Of a DNA stretch of 64,000 bases, positions 47,628 to 56,822 are shown in pieces. Where the stretch lies: assembly GCA_946406115.1 (NCBI GenBank), contig OX291547.1, forward strand, positions 19,941,001 through 20,005,000, written 5' to 3'. The DNA is from Apoda limacodes (Eukaryota > Arthropoda > Insecta > Lepidoptera > Limacodidae). A program made the position numbers and the translations under genes. Under the pieces are notes generated by a model. The model was not told the origin of the DNA and searched no databases. It saw nothing but the letters and a program-made list of their open reading frames with translations. Positions within the stretch are counted from its first letter, which is position 1, and each line of letters opens with the position of its first letter.

Positions 47628-47910
47628 TGGGAGGACCGAGCTTTGCTCAATTTATTAACAACGCCATCTATTGTCAAGTAGCTTTAGTGTTGCTGTGTCG
47701 GCCAAGATAACAGAATTACTACTCGGTAATAGATGTATGGAAGAGTCTTAGTTTATCATTGCCTGAAAACACGGATAAAACGATATTTTCTTGAATCCTA
47801 GCTAGATCAATTTATCGCTCCCGAAACCCTGCATACTCATTTCATGAAAATCGTTGGAGGTGTTTTCTAGATATTGATTATACATATATACAAGAATTGC
47901 TCGTTTAGAG
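47628..47910. repeat. Dispersed repeat, second copy at 4905-5245
   Basis: Same order of conserved phrases as 4905-5245 ('gaccgagctttgctc', 'aacgccatctattgtcaagtagcttta', 'aaaacacggataaaacga', 'caagaattgctcgttta'). Confidence 0.7.
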
Positions 47911-47998
47911 GTATAAGATGTCGATCACTCCAAGTTCTTCTACGTGTTTCCTAATTTCGGATCTATAATTTAATTCCTAAATATTTTATACATAATAT

Positions 47999-48070
47999 GA
48001 AGGTGGCAAACAAGCTTATGGACGCTTGCAATATCAGGGGCATCACTGGGGTGTTGCCGACCCTTTAAAA
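47999..48070 (-). mobile_element. LINE family A, minimal 3' fragment
   Basis: 'gaaggtggcaaacaagctta' is followed directly by 'tggacgcttgcaatatcaggggcatcac' with an internal deletion. It is an old stub. Confidence 0.65.
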
Positions 48071-48170
48071 TCTACACTTATAAAGAAACACCGAGTAATG
48101 AGATGTTTTATTTTACTAATCTTTTTAATACTTCACCCTTTCCTTTGAAAATTAGACATATGTAGCTCTG

Positions 48171-48272
48171 AAATACGACAGATACGAGCTCTTGAAACTG
48201 ATACTGATGGAAAAAGTTGCAGGAAAGAGGAAACCTGGTCGTAAAAGAAAGTCATCGTCGTTAAGGAATTAG
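48171..48272 (+). pseudogene. RTE-type LINE C-terminal remnant
   Basis: About 33 codons in one frame resemble the C-terminal tail of RTE-clade ORF2 proteins (pattern RYELLKLILMEKV.GKR, PGRKR, then LRN) before a stop at 48270-48272. No upstream RT domain is recognisable. Confidence 0.55.
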
Positions 48273-49945
48273 AATGAGACCGGTATATTATTAAATTATT
48301 TTTTATCTGTCATACTCTGAAAGTAGACCAAATATTATTTGAAAAGCGGGTGGAAAGTAGCAAATGTCGGCCCAAGGGCCGAAAAGTAAACCAAGAAAAA
48401 TTTAGTCACATTAGGTAAAGTCAGTTAACTATACAACCGCACTCGATTAATACTAGGTATATTTATTCTTAATTTGGTTGTAGATTTTTTTTTACGATGT
48501 TATTTAAGATACTAGATTTAATAGATATTTTAAATACCGTATTATACTAGATACGTAGTTTAATAATACCGGAACCCGCGTTTAAATTAATTTAGATCAT
48601 GACAAATTAATAGTAAGTTCAATACTTTATAGTAAGTTCTTTTTATCAACTAGCAATAACTACAAACCAAATATACAGGCTAGCATTATGCCTGCGCTTA
48701 AAAAAGAAAAAAAAGCCGGTAAACGTGATAAGTGCAAATTCTAAAGCAGGTGAGGTGAATTAAATTTTACACCTAATAAAATAAGTTCATAAAGCGATTC
48801 TGAAACTAATTTAACTCCTGATTTAATTAGATAAGAGGCTCAAGCTGTTATGGTAAACGTTTTTCATAATTTTGGGTTGTTTTTACTTTCCTCATATTGC
48901 AAATGAAAGTATAGTGAAAGGCCTATTTCAGCCTCGAACTATTGACACCAAAATATCTCGTCAGAAATGGATGCCCATCCCTTAGTTTCTAATATACCTA
49001 CTATTAATAGAACTAAGAGCAGATCCGTAGCGCGCCATTAAAATTTAGAAAGGTAATCCAGGTCACCACGAGAAGAAATTTAGAAACACGTGAAATAAGT
49101 GGATTACTGTAGATTTAGAAGAAAGTGTGCACGCATCATTTAGTATATTCAATCATGCGATCAAATTTACTCTCACGAAACCGGAAAGTTAAATGTAGCA
49201 TAAGTAAACCACTTTATGTGAGAGCATTTTGTGAGGTCGCAGATGTCCGTTTGCATGGTTTATGGCTGGATATTGATATTTACTTGCATGTTACATTATT
49301 TTTGGTGGAATTTGAATTTAAATGAATACTTTTTTCACAATCCAGTCAATTTAAGCATGACGCTAAGCCTTTTCTAACAATATAACATGTACATTGCATC
49401 ATTATTATTAACGTTTAACAGAAAATAATTAGCCAAATAGGTCATAGGCATACTTGTATGTATAGTACTTCGTAAGGACCGTTCCATCAGCGTCTTCAAG
49501 GAGACGTAGCTTTTTGTTTCGACGGTAATATAAGCTGCCTTATGTTGAAAGCATTAGAGCTATGACGTCGCATAGGCATTGAAATCGTTCTTTTCACCAA
49601 AACAAGCAATATGGCCGTTTACTATTTAACAGCGCATCCACTTATATCATACCTCCCGCGCATGTGCAGTCAATGCGTTGAATGCGAACTGGAAGTGACG
49701 TCATAGCGAATTCAATTTTGGTTAACAGAACGATCGAATGCGCGCATAGAAAGCATAGCGCCCATTCAACGCGTATAATGCTTGTCCACAAAATGCCCCA
49801 AAATATAGAGTAATTTAATCTAGTGCACTTCTTTACTAAGTGATTTTCATTTATTGTATTTAATGCCTTAAAAAAATCTGGAAGTGATCATGGTTTATAC
49901 ACTTTTTAAAGCGTGTTTTGCGTGTTATGAAAGCCGATTAAATAT
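48273..49945. other. Non-coding DNA, nothing recognised
   Basis: No supported gene or repeat. Around 49480-49760 the sequence is less AT-rich than its surroundings but has no motif I know. Confidence 0.4.
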
Positions 49946-50400
49946 TTTTTTTTTTTTTTTCTGAGCTGACTATGCAGTTGGCTGTTGCAGCCATTACTGC
50001 TTCACCGGGCTTTTGGGGCGAGACTCTGAAGGAGCCTTAGCCCATATAGCGCCCAACGCTCAAGGGCTTCCCGCGGGGGAAGCCTCGGCTTGGGTTGTCG
50101 CTCTCGGGGGCGTCCCTTCGACCGGCGTGAGTCTCGAACCCGAAGGTGAGTCACCGCCAGGAGGGGAGTTCCCCGTTACGCGGGTACGATTGCGATAGAG
50201 CGGGGGCGAGAAGCGCCCCGGCACTCTTTGATACCTAGTGTCGGTACCCGGGGACGTCGGCGTCGTGTTTGGAGGGAGGCCCTATTCGGGGAGGTCGTAG
50301 AGACTAATCTCGCTATCCGGACAGCGAGATCGTCATCTGGGGACGTTAGTACGTGCCGAGGCCGCCTGACAATAGTTTTACAACCGTGACCGGGCCGATC
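49946..50400 (-). mobile_element. GC-rich LINE tail (possibly R1-group)
   Basis: A poly-T run at about 49946-49961 marks the poly-A end of a minus-strand retroelement. The following ~430 bases are strikingly GC-rich compared with everything around, which fits the 3' end of an R1-group or other GC-rich lepidopteran LINE. No coding domain is recognisable. The family is an inference from composition and the terminal poly-A only. Confidence 0.45.
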
Positions 50401-50447
50401 GGGGGGACGACGATTAAATAATTAGAATTACTTGAGTAGGGGTTTAT

Positions 50448-50660
50448 TGGGCATTCTGGCTCACTTTCCGCAGCGCAGATGCTGGCGCATCTTCACTGCT
50501 CCAATTGAGCTAGAATGCCCAATAAACATTTTGGAATTGATTACGTGCATCTGCGCTGCGGAAAGTGAGCCAGAATGCCCAATAAACATTTTGGAATTGA
50601 TTACGTGCATCTGCGCTGCGGAAAGTGAGCCAGAATGCCCAATAAACATTTTGAAATTGA
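50448..50660. repeat. 60-bp tandem repeat plus inverted copy near the Polinton left end
   Basis: A 60-base unit (GAATTGATTACGTGCATCTGCGCTGCGGAAAGTG..., containing GAGCCAGAATGCCCAATAAACATTTT) is present about 2.5 times at 50506-50660. Part of it occurs inverted at 50448-50487 (TTGGGCATTCTGGCTCACTTTCCGCAGCGCAGATG), giving a strong hairpin. Polinton ends often carry terminal and subterminal repeats, so this may be part of the element's end. Confidence 0.7.
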
Positions 50661-51013
50661 TTACGTAAAGTTTTCAATTTGGGTGAATGTAAATAGATTA
50701 ACGTATTTCATACCGACCAACCTTCTTCTAGCTCTATGAACAAGGTATTTTGGAGAGCATCATTCCGTTTTACGAGAGAAGAAGACATAAACTTACAAAT
50801 ATATACAAACCGTTCTGTTCTGTTCTAATAGAAAAATGTTTTACCCTATTACAACTGTCGGGCAAATAATATTTCATTAATCAATTATAAAAATCTTACC
50901 TTTCTTTTATCTTTCGGTAGTCTTGTGTGTCAATGTCTCTCAAATTAATATAAATATGGAGTCATAGCGATTAGAGATTTCATTGCATAATTAACTTCTT
51001 TCACCAAGACATC
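50661..51013. other. Leader region upstream of the ATPase gene
   Basis: AT-rich, no gene. 'attaatataaatatgg' at about 50945-50959 could serve as a promoter-like A/T box for the plus-strand genes, but nothing proves it. Confidence 0.4.
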
Positions 51014-53159
51014 ATGAAATTTGTAAAGCAGCCACTAAAGCTACATTTAGAAAAAATATGTTCTGAATCTGATCTAGGCATATCACGTCATGGTAAACTA
51101 TTACCTAATTCGATTCGATGTTTGATTTGCGGACCATCTAACTGTGGAAAAACAAACCTAATAGTTGGACTTCTTTTGCATGAAAATGGTTTATGCTATA
51201 AAAATATATATTTATATTCCAAAACGCTTTACCAACCAAAATATATATTTTTAGAAAAAGTGTTAAATGAGGTTCCAGAAGTACAATTAATGAAATATAA
51301 CGATAATAGTGACGTTATAAGCCCTCATCATGCAAAACCTGATTCAGTAATTATTTTCGACGATGTTGCTTGTGAAAATCAAAATAACATTCGTGATTAT
51401 TTCTCAATGGGGCGACATAAGCGTATAGACTGCTTTTATTTGAATCAAACATATAGTAAAGTACCTAAACAATTAATTAAGGGCGATAGATCAGATCCAT
51501 CGAATTACAGGCCTATCGCTATTACCTCTCTCCTCTTTAAGGTGATGGAGCGTGTGATCAACACACAGCTTTTGAGATACCTAGAAAAACATGACCTGCT
51601 CAGCGACCGCCAATATGGCTTTCGCCACGGTCGCTCGACTGGTGACCTTCTAGTGTATCTCACACACCGATGGGCACTAGCCATTGAGAGTCAGGGGGAG
51701 GCATTGGCATGTAGCCTGGACATAGCGAAGGCGTTCGATCGGGTCTGGCACCGCGGTCTTCTATCGAAGTTGCCATCTTACGGAGTGCCCGAGGGTTTGT
51801 GCAAATGGGTGGCTAGCTTTTTGTCCGGCAGACGCATACGAGCCGTAGTTGACGGTAGTTGCTCTGATAGCATGGACATTAATGCTGGTGTCCCGCAAGG
51901 CTCTGTGCTGTCTCCTACGCTGTTTCTACTGCATATCAATGACATGTTGGACATGAACAACATACATTGCTATGCAGATGACAGTACTGGAGACGCTTTT
52001 TACACGGGTCGTGCAAACATCCCTCGTTCCGTTGTGGAGGAAAACCGCGGAGAACTTGTGTCTCAAATCGAGACCACACTGTCCCAGGTCTCTGACTGGG
52101 GACGGGTAAACTTGGTCCGATTCAACCCTACAAAGACACAAGTGTGCGCGTTCACCGCTAAGAAAACTCCATTCACTGTAGTCCCACAATTCCAGAACAC
52201 TCCCCTCTCCATCTCCAAGAGCATTGGGATCCTTGGTGTCGACATCTCCAGCGATGTTCAGTTCCGAGATCATTTATCAGATAAGGTGAAGCTGGCGTCC
52301 AAAAAACTTGGTGTACTCAACAGAGCGAAGCAGTGCTTCACGTCGGGGCAAAGGTTGTTACTTTACAAGTCGCAAGTTCGGCCCCATATGGAGTACTGCT
52401 GCCATCTCTGGGCAGGTGCACCCGGATACCAGCTTGGCCCTTTTGACTCGGTTCAACGACGGGCTGTGAGAATTGTCGACGATTCCAAACTCACTTGCGG
52501 TATCGAGCCCTTAAGTCTGAGGAGAGACTTTGCCTCACTGTGTGTGTTCTACCGCTTGTACAATGGGTTGTGTTCTGAGGAATTGTTCGAAATGATGCCC
52601 ACGGCTACTTTCTACCATCGCACCGCTCGCCATCGGCAGGGAATCCATTCTCACACTTTAGAACCTAAATGGTCGCGTACAGTGCGGTTTCAGAGAAACT
52701 TCCTCCCGCGAACGCTTAAGTTGTGGAATGAGCTCCCTGCCAAGGTATTCTGCAAGGACTACAGTATGGAGTTCTTCAAGAAAGAAGTTATTAGATTTCT
52801 GAAGGGTCGGCAACGCGCAAGTGATGCCCCTGGTGTTGCAAGCGTCCATAGGCTACGGTGACCGCTTACCATCAGGCGGGCCGTAAGCTTGTTTGCCACC
52901 TTAGTGGTATAAAAAAAAAAAAAAAAAAAAAAAAATTAGAGATAATGCAAATCTTATAATTTTGTTTAAACAAGATGACAATAATTTACGACATGTTTAT
53001 GATGAACATGTCAGTACAGATATGAATTGGAATCAATTTCGTGATATGTGTTCGGAAATCTGGAAAACTTCGTATGATTTCATAGTAATCAATAAAGACT
53101 GTGAAAAAAATAAAGGTTGCTATAGAAAAAAGTTTGATACTTTTGTCATTCTTGATTAA
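51014..53159 (+). pseudogene. Polinton packaging ATPase (FtsK/HerA-A32 type), split by a LINE
   Basis: The 5' part (51014-51479) encodes residues 1-155 with Walker A GPSNCGKT (40-47), Walker B VIIFDD (112-117) and a sensor-like YLNQTYSKVPK. The 3' part (52938-53159) gives the C-terminal ~73 residues (LFKQDDNNLRHVYDEHV). Both parts are otherwise intact, total about 228 codons, a usual length for Polinton ATPases, which pump DNA into capsids. A family A LINE (51480-52935) lies between them, within a few bases of a short direct repeat (ATTA/AATTA). The break falls just after the sensor segment. As it stands the frame runs from the ATPase into the LINE ORF, a fortuitous 615-codon fusion ending at 52861. 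Confidence 0.92.
51480..52935 (+). mobile_element. LINE family A, 5'-truncated, with RT domain (best copy)
   Basis: 1.45 kb ending in poly-A at 52911-52935. Its open frame (to 52861) starts inside the reverse transcriptase: SNYRPIAITSLLFKV, YGFRHGRSTGDLL, SLDIAKAFDRVWH, GVPQGSVLSPTLF and YADD are intact. A conserved C-terminal region follows ([39 protein letters not shown]). Endonuclease and ORF1 are missing. I place it in the jockey/CR1 group, possibly the Daphne-type LINEs of Lepidoptera. It is inserted in the Polinton ATPase gene and is the reference copy for ten other fragments in this window. Confidence 0.9.
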
Positions 53160-53233
53160 AACTCTTATAAACGACAAAAACTCTGATATGTGTTTAGTGT
53201 TGTCTATAACATTGGTAAAGCTTATTGTGAAAA

Positions 53234-54250
53234 ATGGATTCGCAAGTAAATATCAAAAAAGAGATAATTAAATCAGCTAGCGTTGTTAAGAAAAAAGTTA
53301 GGCAGTTGCGTAATATTCAAACTGAAAATGATAAAGTCCTTAAATCTGTGTTCAAACCTTTAACGGATCCACTTCATAAAATGGTATCAAGAAATGCAAC
53401 ACAAAATATCAAACCTAATTACAATGAAGACGTAATCCCAGGGAAAAAAGCAAAATATATGAAAACTGAATTTGATTTTGATCTTCAGGGTGGAAGTGAA
53501 TATGAAATAGATTCCGATGAACAGTGTGAAAAAGTTGATAAAACTCTTAAGAACTTTGATGATTATGAAGACGATATCTATGAAGATGATTCAGAAAGTA
53601 TGAGCGATACAAATAATAAAGAAACCAACATTTCAAGTGACGCTTCATTCAAAACAATTGAATCTATTTCAAGTCCACAACATAATTGGTCACCACCTTC
53701 AGAAGTAACTGTAAAAGTATTGGAAGATATTCCATTTGGTGTTAGAAATGAACGTGGTAAACTGATGATAGGTAATTCTCGAATTGTCCAAACAGAAAAT
53801 ACAATTTTAGTTTCTGGAAAGCCTTACAAAAAAACTGAAGGTCTAATGGAATTATTATTTAAAAGAATACCAGATTTAAAAACAATCACTAATAGTGACT
53901 TAAACAGTTACAAACAGATTTTAACTATTACAAATGCACATAGGCGTGACTTCAACCCTAAAAAACCAATTAAAAGTAATAAAGGAAGCAAGTACTTAAA
54001 TATTATCAAACCACTTTTCAAGTTATCTAAGCAATGTACAAGCACCGAAAGTCTTAATCAAGGGTCTGGGTTACCAATTTTAAAAAAATATAATAAAAAT
54101 GTTGATTATATGTATTGGGATGACCCTAATGAGTTAGTTGAAAGACTAAAACTTTTAATATCTTCTCGTGATGCAGGAAACAGTGGATTAGACAATGAAA
54201 TAATATCTATCGTAGAGGAGTTGCAAGAAGCTGGTATTATTAACAAATAA
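53234..54250 (+). CDS. Conserved Polinton protein with acidic middle (DUF8207-like)
   Basis: 338 residues. The N-terminus is Lys-rich and helical (1-50), followed by an acidic Asp/Glu stretch (about 85-130, including YEDDIYEDDSES) and a Ser-rich linker. A conserved C-terminal domain carries KVLEDIPFGVRNERGKLMIG and YMYWDDPNELVERLKLL...AGNSGLDNEIISIVEEL. The last block is a signature I recognise from many Polinton-bearing animal genomes (I believe the Pfam family DUF8207), function unknown. It lies between the ATPase and the spike-like gene. The acidic region and position suggest a virion or scaffold role, which is only inference. The frame is intact. Confidence 0.75.
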   Translation: MDSQVNIKKEIIKSASVVKKKVRQLRNIQTENDKVLKSVFKPLTDPLHKMVSRNATQNIKPNYNEDVIPGKKAKYMKTEFDFDLQGGSEYEIDSDEQCEKVDKTLKNFDDYEDDIYEDDSESMSDTNNKETNISSDASFKTIESISSPQHNWSPPSEVTVKVLEDIPFGVRNERGKLMIGNSRIVQTENTILVSGKPYKKTEGLMELLFKRIPDLKTITNSDLNSYKQILTITNAHRRDFNPKKPIKSNKGSKYLNIIKPLFKLSKQCTSTESLNQGSGLPILKKYNKNVDYMYWDDPNELVERLKLLISSRDAGNSGLDNEIISIVEELQEAGIINK

Positions 54251-54366
54251 AATATGAAAAGTAACGTATTACATGCATTCTTAACGATTTATTCAAATAT
54301 AATACAGAGAACTTTATATTAACATTCAGTTGTAATCAAACCATTTAGGTATACATTTATTAAACA

Positions 54367-54702
54367 ATGAACGTTGACAAGTTTGGTCATCACGTGCATA
54401 AAAGATTGCGTTTGTCAGAAGTTTTCGATATTACTGACAAAGTATTTCTTAAGTCTATTAATGGAGATTTAGACTTAATATCAGCAAGTATAAAAGGACT
54501 CAAAACACCTCAGCTACCTGACGAAGCCGTCAATAAGCAGTATGTAGATAATGTACTAAAAGAATATTGTGGAAAACAATCTTTCCTGCTCGAAATAAAT
54601 GCTATAAAAAGCCTGATTCAAACTTTAAAAAATCAGTTGCTAGATATTAAATCAGAATTAAAAAAGGTTGGATCACAGAAAACCGCACCTAAACAATTAT
54701 GA
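54367..54702 (+). CDS. Small spike- or fibre-like protein
   Basis: 111 residues. The N-terminal MNVDKFGHHVHKRLRL and the middle LPDEAVNKQYVDNVL recall the 'DAVTKxYVD' motif of phage tail-fibre and other trimeric spike shafts. The C-terminal ~45 residues form a heptad-like coiled coil (INAIKSLIQTLKNQLLDIKSEL). Its stop overlaps the integrase start (ATGA at 54699-54702). A role in receptor attachment or capsid decoration is inferred from these motifs; no family name is certain. Confidence 0.65.
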   Translation: MNVDKFGHHVHKRLRLSEVFDITDKVFLKSINGDLDLISASIKGLKTPQLPDEAVNKQYVDNVLKEYCGKQSFLLEINAIKSLIQTLKNQLLDIKSELKKVGSQKTAPKQL

Positions 54703-55625
54703 ACAGAGAAGACATAGTTGGTGAACTTCACAAATCAGCTAGAAAACACTTCATTCGTAGGGCGGTAATATTAAAAGGGATTGATGATTTATGGCAAGCT
54801 GATTTAATTGACATGCAGAAAATGGAAAAAGTGAACAAAGGTTTTAAATATATTTTAGTTGTTATTGACTGCTTTTCAAAATTCGCGTGGGGAGTTCCTC
54901 TGAAAACGAAAACAAAACGTGACGTAGGAAACGCTTTTAAAAAAATTTTGGATTGTGGTCGAGTTCCTATTAACCTTCAGACAAATATGGGAAAAGAATT
55001 TTACAATGAAGTGTTTAAGAAAATAATAACAACTTTTAATATAAATCACTATTCTACATATTCTGTGAAAAAGGCGTCAATTGTTGAAAGATTTATAAGA
55101 ACACTGAAATCAAAATTATATAAATATTTTACTTTAATTGGAAATAACAAATGGATCGGATCACCTTTGAACGATGCTTTGTCATCATATAATGATACTG
55201 TCCATCGAACCATAAAATTTAAACCAATAAATGTAACATGTGATAACCAAACCGTCGTTATGAATAACATAAAGAGGAATGAAACACCTCAGTACTTAAG
55301 AAAATCAAAATTAAAAGTAGGTGACTGTGTTCGGATTAGCAAATATTAAGAAAATTTCAAAAAGGGGTATACACCTAACTGGTCTTCTGAACTATTTACC
55401 ATAACAAAAGTTAATAATACTTACCCAGTAACTTATCACATTCATGATCAAAGAAATCAAATAATACTCGGATCCTTTTACGAACAAGAGTTGCAAAAAA
55501 CTAAACATCCAAACATTTATTTAATTGAAAGAGTGATAAGAAAGAAAGGAAATAAATTATTTGTAAAATGGTTAGGACTCAATGAAAAGGAAAATAGTTG
55601 GATTAACAAAATGTCTATTGTATAG
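54699..55625 (+). pseudogene. Polinton integrase, broken (stop codon and catalytic change)
   Basis: Retrovirus-type DDE integrase. The first frame (54699-55349, 216 codons) covers the RNase H-fold core: first catalytic Asp in QADLIDM (D35) and the Glu in SIVERF (E130). The second catalytic Asp is replaced by Asn in QTNMGKEF (codon AAT at 54984-54986). A TAA at 55347-55349 interrupts the gene. The same frame continues without another stop to 55623-55625 and encodes the SH3-like end (YTPNWSSELF) and a chromodomain (FVKWLGLNEKENSWI), normally part of this protein. Both lesions should abolish integration. Start chosen because it overlaps the upstream stop as ATGA, the pattern used elsewhere in the element. 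Confidence 0.92.
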
Positions 55626-55696
55626 TGTTTACTTTTAACTTATAAATACTTTATAATTGTAAGATATTCAACCATGTATTCATTTTAAATTCAGTG

Positions 55697-56419
55697 ATGA
55701 ACGGTGGAGGACTTGTTAATAATATTGTAAACAATTTACCATTTGAACTTCATTTACCAGGATATAATTATTGTGGTCCTGGTACAAGACTACAAGAAAG
55801 ATTGGCTCGAGGTGACAAAGGGATAAACGAATTAGACGAGGCTTGTAAGCGTCACGATATAGCATATTCCGAACATCGTAATTTAGAAGATCGTCATAAA
55901 GCTGACTTTGCGCTTCTGAATATGGCAAAACAAAGAATGAAGTCAAAAAATACTAGAACCGGAGAAAAATTAGCGTCTTGGCTCGTAAGCAAAGTTATGA
56001 AAACCAAATTAAAAAATGGTGCTGGAGTTAAATCTTTTAAGTCAGTCGTGTCTAAAATCCGTAATTATATGAAAAACCGCAAGCCAAAAGATAACAATAC
56101 TGCTATAAAGATAGCCTACTTGACTGCAAAAAAATTATTTAAAAATAAAAATGTTTGCTTACCCCGTCTTATACCAATACCAAAAACTGGAGGGATTCTA
56201 CCACTTATACCAATTTTTGCTGGCTTATCTGCATTAGGGTCTTTAGCTGGAGGAGCTGCAGGTATTGCTAAAGCAGTGAATAGCTATAAATCAGCAAAGC
56301 AAAACCTTGAAGAGTCACAGCGTCATAACAAAATGATGGAATCTATTGCGTTAGGAAAAGGTCTCTACATCAAACCTTATAAAGGTAACGGATTATGTTT
56401 AAAATCAGCAAAAAACTAA
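55697..56419 (+). CDS. Phospholipase A2-like protein with adenovirus pX-like tail
   Basis: 240 residues from the ATG at 55697 (the preceding GTG codon is not needed). Residues 20-70 carry a secreted/parvovirus-type PLA2 core: Ca-binding loop YNYCGPGT, then LDEACKRHDIAYSEH with the catalytic His-Asp pair (H53-D54). The middle is strongly basic. The C-terminal part has a hydrophobic Gly/Ala-rich segment (about 165-195, GGILPLIPIFAG...GSLAGGAAG) and SLALGKGLYIKP-like sequence resembling the membrane-active adenovirus core peptide pX/mu and its Polinton relatives. Parvovirus PLA2 domains breach endosomes; a similar entry role is inferred. The last 25 bases overlap the protease gene. Intact. Confidence 0.88.
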   Translation: MNGGGLVNNIVNNLPFELHLPGYNYCGPGTRLQERLARGDKGINELDEACKRHDIAYSEHRNLEDRHKADFALLNMAKQRMKSKNTRTGEKLASWLVSKVMKTKLKNGAGVKSFKSVVSKIRNYMKNRKPKDNNTAIKIAYLTAKKLFKNKNVCLPRLIPIPKTGGILPLIPIFAGLSALGSLAGGAAGIAKAVNSYKSAKQNLEESQRHNKMMESIALGKGLYIKPYKGNGLCLKSAKN

Positions 56420-56787
56420 CTAGAAGGCTACCTAGACGTGCTTTAACGAATGTAGATATTTTAAAGCACACTAATGATATACCGTATTTTCGAGGAGTAT
56501 TCATGAAAGATGCTTTACCAAAAAAACCTAAAGATATTGAGTGTGCGATTGTTAATTTGGATAACTCTAAGAATCCTGGAACGCACTGGGTAGCCTATAT
56601 AAAAATTAACAACTACTGTGAGTACTTCAATAGTTTTGGAAATCTAAGACCACCCCAAGAGTTACTGTCCTATTTAAATTTGTCTAATGTTTATTACAAT
56701 TACAATGTTTATCAGAACTTTAATACTGTTAATTGTGGTCACTTGTGTATAAAATATTTGAACAATTTTTGGCATTCAAAAGAATAA
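56395..56787 (+). CDS. Adenain-like cysteine protease
   Basis: 130 residues, of the adenovirus protease/Ulp1 (C5/C48) fold. Visible active-site parts: His64 in GTHWVAY, the oxyanion Gln107 and nucleophile Cys114 in YQNFNTVNCGHLC (spacing of seven as in adenain). The third triad position, normally Asp or Glu in a 'YFDSFG' or 'FEPFG' block, is Asn79 here (EYFNSFG). In Polintons this enzyme matures capsid proteins. It starts inside the end of the PLA2 gene in another frame. The frame is complete; the Asn may lower activity or be tolerated. Confidence 0.88.
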   Translation: MFKISKKLTRRLPRRALTNVDILKHTNDIPYFRGVFMKDALPKKPKDIECAIVNLDNSKNPGTHWVAYIKINNYCEYFNSFGNLRPPQELLSYLNLSNVYYNYNVYQNFNTVNCGHLCIKYLNNFWHSKE

Positions 56788-56822
56788 ATTAAGATAATTC
56801 AATAAAATAAACCATTTTAATC

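Noticed and set aside
50013..50198. 61-codon Gly/Pro-rich plus-strand gene
   Set aside because: A long frame is expected by chance in this GC-rich retroelement tail, and the poly-A signal shows the element reads on the minus strand.
51014..52861. A 615-codon ATPase-reverse transcriptase fusion protein
   Set aside because: The frame passes by chance from the ATPase into a 5'-truncated LINE that ends in poly-A; the ATPase continues on the other side.
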